Positions 1-9,720 of a stretch of DNA of 64,000 bases are shown here, piece after piece. A program made the translations under genes and the position numbers. A model generated the notes under the pieces. It was not told where the DNA came from and did not search any database. It saw only the letters and a program-made list of their open reading frames with translations. Every line of letters begins with the position of its first letter. The first letter of the stretch is position 1. This DNA is from Rhizophagus irregularis (Eukaryota > Glomeromycota > Glomeromycetes > Glomerales > Glomeraceae): assembly GCF_026210795.1 (NCBI RefSeq), contig NC_089439.1, positions 2,852,001-2,916,000 on the forward strand. The letters are read 5' to 3'.

Positions 1-1861
1 AGAAATATTGTTATGCTGAACTGACCAGGCACGTTGGGGGTTGTTATTAAATAGAAACTCTATCTTATGAAGCTTTTTGTCGCTTTGTTCTACAGATACG
101 GCATGCTCTTGAGATAAAATGATTTTGTCGGGTGAGAGGTTGTATGTTATGATAAGATTCAGATATAACGATGCGAAATCTAAACCAGTTACAGGACGTC
201 TATTTTCAAGACCCTTTACTGGTGTGAAAACATAAGCTCCAGGGTATTTTCCAGTTTCTGTTTGTTGGCTTGAAATCATACTGGTTAGGATCCCTCTTTG
301 CTATGCGCTAGCACTTAAAAGGTTGCAAACCTTCATACCTCCCGCAAAATAATGTGCATCAAATAATGATAAGAAGGCTATGGATGCCACCTCTCTATAC
401 TCATTAATTGCATTATGCTTTACCATTAACCGCTGGCAACTAAGAGCGTCGATAATACAATATTTGGCCACTTCGCGCATTTGTTCGGCCGACATGCAAT
501 CTGGCTTTTTTAATGCCCTTTCATAATATTTGTTCATGCGGTGAATAGGCATATCCATTTTACTTTCGAGCTCACATTCATTTAGGTAAAATGCTAAACT
601 ACTCTTTTCAGCCTTAGAATAAATTCCCATAAAACAGGGTCGGACGTCAATAGCTACACATCCCGGAATTTTAAGATGTTTCGAATGGAATTTTCTATCA
701 TTTACTTTTATCATATTATATCGATATTCCCATTTTATAATTTTTTCCAGGCTCGATGGCTTGAATGACATATGATTGAACATCCATTCGAGAACTCCTA
801 ATTTATTAGCTTTCTCTATAATAAACCACCAATCGTATTGAGAATCGTTAAAGCCTATGTGTATATCCGGAGCTAGAAGTTTCCAACATAAAGCGAATGC
901 TTTTAGTAAATCTGTCTGGGATCCACATACAATTGTGATCCAGCTTGGCTCTGGTGCTGTTTCAACATCGACAAGACAGATTTGTTTTAACGGTTCAGGA
1001 TCATCTTTCCAATGCACTGTCATACAAATCATAAACACTCTGTCTTCATCATATTTTGCGTTAGGCATCTCGCCTGTTTTTCGTGAACTATATGTCTCAA
1101 TATTCCATGTGAGTATGAGGGTTCGATCCCTCGTAAGTGCCGAGGAGAATAATGGATTATTATAATCGTCCTCACTTATTGGATTATAATTATCCACAGA
1201 TAGTCGAAATAGGTAAGTACCATCTGGGGTGAATTCGTATAAATAATTGCTTAATACGGCCCAGCTTGAAAGAGGTAATCATTCTTCACGAGCTACTTTG
1301 CGGTAATAATACTGGCAGTTCAGATCATCCGAGACTGTACGTATGCCAACTTCACGAACTGCTTTTAGGGCATTATACCGATCAAAGTGGTTCCACGTCC
1401 TTATACGGATATATGCTTTCTTTTCTGTATAATAACCCTGAAGTGGAAAAGCACGAATATCCTCAAACCCAAATTTTGTTGTATTTTTGAGTGTAACTGA
1501 TAAAATGCATGTTAATATGGTCTTAAGTGAAGAGAGGGAATGGTTTTCAGGTACTTCAACATTGAAGAATGGTCGGATGCCTGTGATATTTACGACCACC
1601 TTTTGCCCATTAATCAAAGAACCAGTGATACGCAAGATATAGGAGGAATACCCCTCGATATCATCACTAACTTCCGTCAGTAGGCATGAAATGTATGGGT
1701 TGCTTGCCGGATAGGCTTTGTTGAAATATAGTGGTTATCCCATTATCGAATTCTGCCACAATATTATTACGTGATGGGATACCAGCTAAAAGGCCGGCAC
1801 CGTCATAGCAGACGAGAGTTCCAGTGCGATCAGTTTGGTCGGAAATAGTTGAGGTATACAT
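1..1861 (-). pseudogene. Family B (Pol delta-like) DNA polymerase, broken, 3' part beyond left edge
   Basis: Reading right to left, the translation follows the N-terminal part, the 3'-5' exonuclease domain and the start of the polymerase domain of a nucleic-acid-primed family B polymerase. Exonuclease motifs are visible: Exo I as WNIET (about 1107-1093, usually DxE, so the first acidic residue is Asn), Exo II as GFNDSQYD (about 860) and Exo III as YCIIDA (about 460). Polymerase motif A reads DFASLYLNLI (about 150-180), where the family usually has SLYPS. The frame is open from about 1680 to base 1 except for TGA at 1281-1279 and TAG at 303-301; conserved sequence continues through both. Upstream of about 1680 the match moves to another frame (from 1861), so there is also a frameshift. 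No intron fits these breaks. Family assignment is firm. Origin (cellular, or captured from a large DNA virus) cannot be settled from this fragment. Confidence 0.85.
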
Positions 1862-1984
1862 GCTGACAATAGGTAAAGATATTATATCACAATATCTTTA
1901 CGAAATGTTTAATTAATTTTTTCGTCCTTCGAAAAAAAGAGACATATAGCAAGCTAGTAGGTAAATCGTAAATAAAAGGGAAAC

Positions 1985-2063
1985 GGACATGTATCTGAAA
2001 GTGTAGCCTTCTGCGGAATTATATTATATAAAAATGGCAGAAGGCTACACTTTTCTAGATATG
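1985..2063. repeat. Short inverted repeat (hairpin element)
   Basis: Arms carrying GTGTAGCCTTCTGC and its complement flank a short AT-rich loop. The arms extend outward imperfectly to about 1988 and 2062. The same arm motif (TGTGTAGCCTTC) recurs at about 2350. This looks like a small non-autonomous foldback repeat. Confidence 0.6.
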
Positions 2064-2260
2064 TACTTGGGTATGGAAAGCCTGGTCAGAATCAATATAT
2101 ACTGCCTATACCGGCAATCGAAATTGGCATACTTATACCAGCCATCAAGAAAAAGGCTAACTGTACACACTAATTCACCATGATGCAGTCCAACTACACT
2201 AATCCCTGTACCTTCACGCTATTGGTTGTAGCGTCTGCAGTAAAATTCTTTTTATTTCCG

Positions 2261-2340
2261 TGGTCATGGGAATCGAACCTGCGACCTCACCATACTCAGG
2301 CTTAATGAGGGTCTCAGTGACTAACCACCGAGATAGGGTG
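2261..2340 (-). tRNA. tRNA-Leu(AAG)-like remnant or SINE head
   Basis: On the minus strand there is a D-arm with TCTC/GAGA stem and loop GGTGGTTAGTCACT, an anticodon arm CTCA/TGAG with seven-base loop TTAAGCC (anticodon AAG), an extended variable region, and a perfect B box GGTTCGATTCC. The T-stem is poor and the 5' acceptor strand does not pair with the 3' strand (CATGACC). It is therefore a decayed tRNA gene or the tRNA-derived head of a SINE rather than a working gene. Confidence 0.4.
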
Positions 2341-2466
2341 AGCATCAAAATGTGTAGCCTTCACGTAAAATAGGAATATACCAAAAAGAGATACGAAATT
2401 CTCTGGCTGACGGTATTTACTTAATAAACACACCCGCTCTATTGGCGCAAATAAATACATTTTCTC

Positions 2467-2630
2467 TAGGGTAGTGATCTTATATAAAATATTGGGAGAA
2501 GACTACCCTAATACTAGTATATACTCGGGTATGTCATCCAGGGTAGTCTGAAGCGGATATCTTCCTTAATATTATATAAAAATTGAAAGAAGACTACCCT
2601 ATCACTAGTATATACTGTATCTGGGTATGG
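2467..2630. repeat. Two related AGGGTAGT hairpins in tandem
   Basis: Two hairpins (2467-2510 and 2540-2600) both start with AGGGTAGT and end with GACTACCCT around an AT-rich loop. Each is followed by a near-identical tail containing CACTAGTATATACT (or ATACTAGTATATACT) and GGGTATG, so a unit of about 90 bp has been duplicated. The arm sequence resembles the hairpin at 1985-2063. Confidence 0.55.
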
Positions 2631-3409
2631 CATAAAGGCTACATCTCGATGGTATGCATATCGCACCTCTAACCTCGAACACGAAATTGGTATAATTATA
2701 CTGGCAACAAATAGGCAAAAGTTTAGTTGCAAAATGGTGCAGGCCGACTATGGTAATATACAGTTTTTTATATTTTGCAATTCGAATTCTCTGACCCACG
2801 GGTTAGCAAAAGTCACGTGACTGGCGCAGTAAGGCGCAGTACCGGCCAGCATTATTCCACAATTTCGGTCAAGATCTTTGGGTATAAGAAATCGATATCC
2901 AAGCTGGCATTTCATAACACTTCCATGATAGTTCCTCACTAGTTCCATGATAGCTCCACAGAACTTCCAGGACACTATCAAGTCGCCATCATAAAGCCAA
3001 GCTGGATCTTCGAATCACATGCCCAAAAGATCAGCTGAAATTATGGTATAATGCCGGCCAAAATTAAACGCAGATTTACATTGATCTACTGCGCCACCTG
3101 ACACCATATTTTTTTACCACATTTTGGTATCTAGAAAGGCAACCAAATAGGCACAAAAAAGGTAAGTACTTTAATATAGAATTTGACATTCAATCAGACG
3201 CGAAAGGTCAGTATCGACAATATATATCTTAAATTACAAATAGAGTAAAAACAGGAAGAAAAGAGAGATATTTAGGTTAAAGTATGGGTGGTATCTAGAT
3301 TATAACATGGTAATAAAATCATACATAGGAGAAAAATACAGATACCAAGAAAGGTATAAAAATATAGCTAGAATGTGAACAGAGATAACACCAAAATAAA
3401 AGAGTAGAT
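2631..3409. other. Non-coding stretch
   Basis: Short open frames here have no recognisable content. GC is somewhat higher near 2780-3100. From 3180 the sequence grades into the tandem repeat that follows. No gene is supported. Confidence 0.5.
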
Positions 3410-3596
3410 TAAAGTGTGGTAGCCAGGTTATGTATTCAGATTAAAGCGTGGTAGTCAAGTCGTAGTAATTAGATTATAGTATGGTAATTAAGTTATAGTG
3501 TGGTATTTAGAGTATAGTGTGATATCTAGATTATAACGTGGCATTCAAACTATAGCATGGTATTTAGATTATAGTGTGGTACTATAACCTAGTCTA
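3410..3596. repeat. Degenerate tandem repeat, unit about 20 bp
   Basis: The motif ATTATAGTGTGGTATTTAG recurs about nine times with substitutions and small gaps. The last units run directly into the perfect palindrome that follows, which is built from the same motif. Confidence 0.75.
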
Positions 3597-3646
3597 AGTG
3601 GGATACCACACTATAATATAATTATATTATAGTGTGGTATCCCACT
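3597..3646. repeat. Perfect 50-bp palindrome
   Basis: The left 25 bases (AGTGGGATACCACACTATAA, then TATAA) are the exact reverse complement of the right 25 bases, with no spacer. The arms contain the TATAGTGTGGTAT motif of the adjoining tandem repeat, once in each orientation. Confidence 0.9.
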
Positions 3647-3699
3647 CCATCTACACTCAGCTCGATAACTCTAATGCCTATTAATACTTATTGAAAAAA

Positions 3700-3860
3700 A
3701 AGATCACTGGTATATACTAAAAGGTATTGAGACATATTCGTATTTATTGATATATACAGAAAGAGAATACTGATATACATTGAAGAATACTAATATATAT
3801 TGAAGAATACTGCTGATATGCATTGAAAAGCATTGACTCATATTGAAAGATATCAGTATT
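3700..3860. repeat. Degenerate AT-rich tandem repeat
   Basis: Variants of TATTGAAGAATACTGATATA are repeated about six times with irregular spacing. No coding content. Confidence 0.5.
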
Positions 3861-3981
3861 TATCAGGCATTTACTAATTGGTAATTTATGTTAGTACAAC
3901 CAGTTACTAAGTTATATAAAAAATACCTATTATGTAAGCCCGATAAAAATAATTACTTGACACAACGTGACCTCATAATTG

Positions 3982-4111
3982 CGGCACTATCGTGCCTTAC
4001 ATGTATTTGCAATAAGAATATGATTAGTAAAATTTACTGAGCTGTGTTCAGTAAATCTCACCAATCATATTGCTTATTGCAAATACAACAGTTACTCAGC
4101 ACGAAGTGCCG
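3982..4111. repeat. Foldback element
   Basis: An inverted repeat has arms of about 60 bases around the seven-base centre GCTGTGT. The outer ends read CGGCACTATCGTGC and GCACGAAGTGCCG. The inner arms carry TGTATTTGCAATAAG and its complement. No coding capacity; likely a MITE or foldback repeat. Confidence 0.65.
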
Positions 4112-4151
4112 AATAACTATTAAATATTAAATTACCAGAAATATTGATACA

Positions 4152-4373
4152 GGACTCCGCTTACTTATAATAAAGGTCACTGTAGAAAATTGGCCCTTTA
4201 CTAATAGTTTTTACCTTACTTTTTTCTTAAATTCTATTGGTAAATTAGCTAAAAAGGAAAAAAATCATAATAATGTAACATAAAATTTCCTTTTATAGTA
4301 GGATCTGCAAAGAATTTATATATGATTTTTACCTTAGACCTGGAGGTAACCTATCTTACAAGTAAGCAGGTCC
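4152..4373. mobile_element. Non-autonomous MITE, copy 1
   Basis: This is a 222-bp element nearly identical to the one at 5156-5376. Terminal inverted repeats begin GGACTCCGCTTACTTATAA and end AAGTAAGCAGGTCC. It is flanked by CA and TA, which fits a decayed TA target duplication of the Tc1/mariner type. No coding capacity. Confidence 0.75.
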
Positions 4374-4450
4374 TATTGATATATATTGAAAAGTATTGAA
4401 AAAAATTATTGGTAGTTTTTTTTTACATATATATTATTCTGACTAAAAAA

Positions 4451-4750
4451 ATGGTTATCTATCTTCATGAAAAATTTTATCGATCTAATACAACTCAATT
4501 GTTAGAATCTGATATTAAAGAGATTAGAGAATTAAGAGATAAGATACCTAATGCATCAAAAAAAATGGCTGAAAAATTCCATATTGGTGCTTGACATGTT
4601 TATGAAATATAGAATATTAGTGAACGTCTTCAATAAGAGTTTATTTTATTTTTCTCTAATCAGCTTGCTTTGGATAAGACGGAACAGATTTTTAAAGTGG
4701 TATCAGAAGTATCATTTATATTCCTTTTGGCTACAGAAATTCCAAAAAAA
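4451..4750 (+). pseudogene. Fragment with HTH-like reading, unrecognised
   Basis: A short open frame reads through SDIKEIRELRDKIPNASKKM and resembles the start of a helix-turn-helix region of recombinase or transposase type. Stops and frame changes follow after about 4594. It lies between the two MITE copies, on the opposite strand from the neighbouring gene remains. Identification is weak and based on motif feel only. Confidence 0.25.
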
Positions 4751-4959
4751 ATAGTCAAAAAAAGAAGGTTAAAATAGATGAGAAGCTGATTACCGAAGCA
4801 ACCAGTATAGTGAAAAAAATAACAAAAATGATGTGATCTTTTTCTTTGATAATTCGTACAATACATCTTAGAAAGACAGGGCAGAATCTCTTCTTAAAAA
4901 TCTAGTTAATTGTATTAATTGTAGTGAAAAGCTTAAGGGTTTAATAGCTAATACTACTC

Positions 4960-5885
4960 TTCTTATATAAGGATTTCCAGTATTTAAGGCCAAATAGAGT
5001 ATTTCTTCAATCTTTATAAGGCATTTTTCAAGCTTTTCGCACTTTTTTTTAAGTCTTTCTTTGAATTAAAAGAATTAGCTGAAACTTGAGAGTCAAGAGA
5101 CACTTTGTATAATGATTTTTGATTCTCTTTTGGCAGATTTTTAGCTATTGGAATAGGACCCGCTTACTTATAATAAAGGTCATCGTAGAAAATTGGCCTT
5201 TACTAATAGTTTTTACCTTACTTTTTTCTTAAATTCTATTGGTTAATTAGCTAAAAAGGAAAAAAATCATAACAATGTAACATAAATTTTCCTTTTATAG
5301 TAGGATCTGCAAAGAATTTTATATATGATTTTTACCTTAGGCTTGGGGTGACCTATCTTATGAGTAAGCAGGGTCCTACTGAAATCTTGCTATATATTGG
5401 AATAATATGGAATTGGTTTTTATTTGGCCTTGAACTTTTTGAATATTTTCTTCAAGATAACTGATACGTTTATATACATCAGTAATAATATACTTAAAAT
5501 TATCCTTTATAGCAAAATTAAATGATTTATCAGCCTTCCATTTAAGCGCTTTGATTGCTGAATCATTTATATCACTAAACTCACTGCCAGGATCTAAAAA
5601 AAGTTCAGAAATAGTTAAGTTATTTATATTAGCATTCAGATATTGTAAAGATGATAACCACTCATCTGATTTTTTTGATTCCTTCTCTTAAGCTTTTCAA
5701 GATAAGCACATTTTTTATATCAGTGGTGAAAGCTTAGACAATAGCTAATTATATGTTTTAGGTTAACTAATTACTAGATCAGAAGAAGGGATAGCTGAGT
5801 TACCATATAAGTTTTTATTTATTGATGCCCATTTTTTTTACCTGTGCATTATACTATTTATTATTTTCTTTGTCATAATTATTAC
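4960..5885 (-). pseudogene. Remains of an unrecognised coiled-coil gene, interrupted by a MITE
   Basis: Minus-strand frames with good coding character but no start codon are seen at 5640-5406 (about 80 codons; charged and helical, ending near ISYLEENIQKVQGQ) and at 5155-4960 (Lys/Glu-rich, KKKCEKLEKCLIKIEEIL). The MITE at 5156-5376 separates them, and a frameshift is needed to join them even after its removal. Further upstream the frame (SNNYDKENNK) reaches the Tigger element at 5888 and appears to resume beyond it at 8335. I do not recognise the family; coiled-coil propensity is the only clear property. Confidence 0.45.
5156..5376. mobile_element. Non-autonomous MITE, copy 2
   Basis: This 221-bp element is nearly identical to 4152-4373. 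Terminal inverted repeats are GGACCCGCTTACTTATAA and GAGTAAGCAGGGTCC. It is flanked on both sides by TA (5154-5155 and 5377-5378), the Tc1/mariner-type target duplication. It is inserted into the coiled-coil gene remains. Confidence 0.85.
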
Positions 5886-5887
5886 TA

Positions 5888-8332
5888 CAGTCGCACCTCC
5901 ATAAGTGCACGCACCTGGGGCTTGGCCATGCAAGTGCATTTAGGGAGGGTGTGCACTTAAAGAACAGCCAATAAAAAAATCGATATTGTTACACAATTAG
6001 CAATCCGAAAGAATTTTTATTTAAATTCAATTTTATTTTATATTTTTTGAAATAAAATTACATTTTAATGAAAGTATGCGTTAATATCAGTCTGACGCAA
6101 TGAATTTGTTTTTTGACCCTAAAAAACTTTTCAATTTTTCCCACTAACTTTACATATTCTTCCGCATTTTCCTGTTGAAGCAGAAACATACGCACAGTTT
6201 CTAAGCTAGCAATTGCAGTGCTAGTACTAATAATGGGAATTTCATCACTATTGTCTATTTCTTCTAGATCCATATTCTCCTTGTCAGTATTCTTGAAGAG
6301 ATATACGAGTTCTTCAATAATTTTATTATCTTCGGGAACTTTGTAAACAATATTCTCTTCAGGTAGGTATAGAAACTCTTCTGCCTGCATTAGATAGGAG
6401 AGATTAAGGTCTCGAAGTGCATCCGCAAGTTCATCAAGCACCAAGTTTTCATTTTGGCGGATATCTTCTGAAACATTTCTCAAATTTACATTTACATCGT
6501 CAGGAAGAATTTTTGTATGCCACCAACAGTTACGAACTACTTCAGGATTAATCTCACCCCAGGCTTGGATGATAAAACGAATTGTCTGCAAGATATCCAT
6601 GCGTAAATCTTCTGCACGATTACCTGCCTCTACATATCGCAGCAACAAACTATTAAAAATAATCAGTTAGATTTGCTATAATATGTGCAAATTTAATAAA
6701 TCTAATAAATATACCTTACCGTACATGAGAATGACGATAGTGTCTTTTGAAAGACATGATTACTCCGGCATCTATCGGCTGAATTTTTGAAGTTGTGTTT
6801 GAAGGCAAAAAATGAACATCAGTGTATCGTAAGGTAAGGCCATCTAATTTGTGGCTGGAACAGTTGTCAAGGAAAAGTAACACACGCTGGCCTTGATGTT
6901 TTAGACCAACTTGATGATCAAATTCCTGAATCCACTCTTGGAATAGCGACGTGATCATCCAGGCTTTAGCATTATTATGGTATGTCATAGCATGGATTGA
7001 ATTTTTATATTTTTAAAACAGCGCGGCTTCTCAAATTTTCCAATAATCAAAGGCTTTAATTTGTGAGAGCCGTCAGCATTTGCACACAATGCGATCGAAA
7101 TACGTTTCTTGTTCACTTTACGCCCGGCAAGACGTTTGGTTGCGAGTGTTCGATCAGGTTCTAACCTAAAAAAATATCAATACTACACTTGTGCAAGATA
7201 AGTGCGATATTTTTTTCTTCACATCACCTGTAAAATAATCCCGTTTCGTCCATGTTGTATATTCTCTCAAGAGGATAGTTAGAACAACGTTCTCTTAGTA
7301 AGGGTAAAGCGTTAGCAATAGCAACTTCATCAGCAGATGAAGCTTCTCCTTTAAGCTTTCGTTAACGAATTCCATTACGGACTTTAAATTTATGGAGCCA
7401 TCCCAAGGAAAATTGTAACGCATCTTGGGAAATATCTAATCCATCAGCAATCATTTTGGCTTTTTCGATAAGTAGTGCATCAGACAGAACCGTTCGATGC
7501 TGGTAGTAGTCTAAAACAAATTCCTTGAGCGCTAGCTCAAGTTCTGGATAGGTAACTAGCTTATGTCGCTTGGTATTTGGACTGATAGTTTCTGAACTAA
7601 GTCTTTTTTCTGCCGTCTGTAGGATACGAGTAATTGTGCTCTCGTTAACTCTAACATGCCACTTTTCTTCAATCCAATCAACATACTGAGCGCAAGTCCT
7701 TTTATTATCACGAGCGTAAGTGCAAATTTCTCGCTTTTGGATTTCAGTAAGAGTTGTTCTTTTAAGAGATATGTTTAGGGGGAGTATGGATGATTTCATT
7801 GTTATTAAATAACAATGAAATCATCATCCTTTTTTCTTAATTTAGATACATGACAATCTACTTTTTTATTCTATGGGGTTTGTTTATATATTAACATGTG
7901 ATATTTCCTCGTTAATATGGTCTCCTTAAAAAAATCTTCCCTGGCTATACTAATTTGGGATAATTGATCAAGCAAAAATAAATAAATGTTCACACGCTTG
8001 TAATCATAGATTCATCTCTCAGAATTGCACATAACAAAAATAATTTATGTGGTGTATAAAATAATTTAATAAAATTGATTTTCTTCAGAATGTATGTAAT
8101 ATTGACAAATTTTAAAATTAATCGGGACTAAACGATTGGTCAATATTACATTATTGTCACGTGAATGCACTTACGGAGGGTGTTTCAATATACCCAGAAT
8201 TCGGAATCACTTGCACGTGTAGAACATAGAGGGTGTGCACTTAGCACTAAGTCCCTAGCTTGGGACTAAGCCATGGCGTGCATATAGAGAGGGAGTACAC
8301 TTATAGAGGGTGCACTTATGGAGGTGCGACTG
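5888..8332. mobile_element. pogo/Tigger-type DNA transposon, nearly complete
   Basis: A 2445-bp element bounded by terminal inverted repeats CAGTCGCACCTCCATAAGTG and its complement, with TA duplicated on each side (5886-5887 and 8333-8334). Subterminal copies of GTGCACTTA and AGGGTGTGCAC occur at both ends. It contains one transposase gene on the minus strand; 7800-8332 and 5888-6057 are its non-coding ends. A shorter relative with the same ends is at 19262-19897. The element sits inside an older minus-strand gene remnant. Confidence 0.93.
6058..7799 (-). pseudogene. Tigger/pogo transposase (CENP-B-like DNA-binding plus DDE_1), three exons, lightly damaged
   Basis: Exon 1 (7799-7228) carries a psq/CENP-B helix-turn-helix and a second CENP-B-type DNA-binding region, then the first catalytic Asp in NMDETGLFY. 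A 62-base GT..AG intron (7227-7166) splits the Arg codon after that motif. Exon 2 holds the second Asp in LLFLDNCSSHK and the third in KIQPIDAGV, so the DDD triad is complete. A second intron (6719-6650) again splits an Arg codon. Exon 3 is an acidic C-terminal region ending at 6058. Damage is limited to an in-frame TAA just after NGIR (about 7362) and a one-base frameshift near 6990, before the second Asp. The enzyme would cut and paste the surrounding element at TA sites. Family certain; activity unlikely from this copy. Confidence 0.9.
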
Positions 8333-8334
8333 TA

Positions 8335-9010
8335 TTATTATTATTACCATCTGAATCAGAAGATTTATATTGAGGACTATTGGTTTAAGTAGCGTAAAAT
8401 AAGACCAAGTGAAATTAAATTGAATTATTAGTCTATTTGAACAACTTTTTTTACTATAACCCGTTTCTCATAAATTTCACATTTTTGTATATATACCTCT
8501 CTCTAAAATTGATCAGTTAACTGGTTTACAGTATTCTGAGTTTCATTAAGTTCTTCTATTAAAATCTAGCAGAATTATTATTTCACTGTAAACAAGACTT
8601 TTGAAAAAATTTTATAAGATAATCAGAGTCTAAATCTTCCTTATTAAGTTTTTTAAGAATTCTGTTACATAATAATTTCTTATACCTTTCTCTATTTTTA
8701 ATGTAGATAGTAGACCTTTTGGCTATACATGCTGTCCAAATTATTTTTGGGATGCCATAATTTATTTGGTTTATATATAATTAGTGTTAAAATAATTTGG
8801 GATGTTATAATTAAATTTGGAATTTTACTTATAATTACGGCAACCCAAAATAATTTGAGTGATATGTATACTCTCAGCTATTTAACTGGTTCAATAGTTT
8901 AAGAAGTAGGTATTTGCACTTACTAAGCTATTTAAGATTCTAATTCTGTAATTTTCTTTACTAATGCCTGGTTTTCAGTTTTTTGCTATTTCTGTACTTT
9001 TTGAAATATT
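8335..9010 (-). pseudogene. Upstream remains of the gene disrupted by the Tigger element
   Basis: Short minus-strand frames (for example QALVKKITELES near 8950) look coding and are coiled-coil in nature. Across the Tigger insertion, removing the element and one TA joins SDSDGNNN to SNNYDKENNK in one frame. That supports a single ancestral gene spanning both sides. Many stops are present; family unknown. Confidence 0.35.
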
Positions 9011-9352
9011 TTTTGTATATCTGCTAAGGAAATTCTTTGCTGTTAAGGTACATTATTGGAAATAACAGAAAGGGCTAGTATATAACTAAAATATGATGGC
9101 AGTGGCCTTAATATTTTACAATGTAATTCAAGTTTTACCAAACTGTCAAGAATGTTATTAATAGGCCTATGTTGACCAATTCTATATACAGTCATCCTTC
9201 CATATAGTTACTTCTGTATATATATATATATATATATACTAATTATACTTGTATCTAAAATTATTTTAGTATTATGAAAATACGTAATTACATAATTCTA
9301 TAATTATTAAGTAATTCATTAGAAAAACTCCGTATTCCGTAATTAATTTCGG
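9011..9352. other. AT-rich spacer with TA microsatellite
   Basis: Contains a TA dinucleotide run at about 9217-9238 and nothing else that can be supported. Confidence 0.6.
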
Positions 9353-9720
9353 TAGTGTTCAGACCCGGGTTCTTAACGGGTATACGGATTGATCTGTTAA
9401 GAGAAATACAAACCCGGGTTGGTACCTGCTAAGGAAAGTTTAATCCGGTTTCTTATCAGTTCGTTAACAGGTTGATAACGGTTGACTAACGGTTGGCTAA
9501 CAGTTTGATAAAGAGTTTTAACGGATGAATAGCGGGTTGCTTAACGGGTTTTAACGGTTGGATAGCGAGTTACTTAAAGGGTTTAACAGATTAATAATGG
9601 TTTTTTAGCAAAATTTTTATCATTTAAATCATTTATTATTTTAATATTTTTATTACTATTATTATTATTTATTTAAGTTTAAACATCCAATGAATGTAAT
9701 ATTGCAATAGAATATAATTT

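Noticed and set aside
1117-1132. Perfect GGTTCGATCCC B-box-like sequence on the plus strand
   Set aside because: It lies in the coding frame of the polymerase pseudogene just before Exo I, with no A box or cloverleaf around it.
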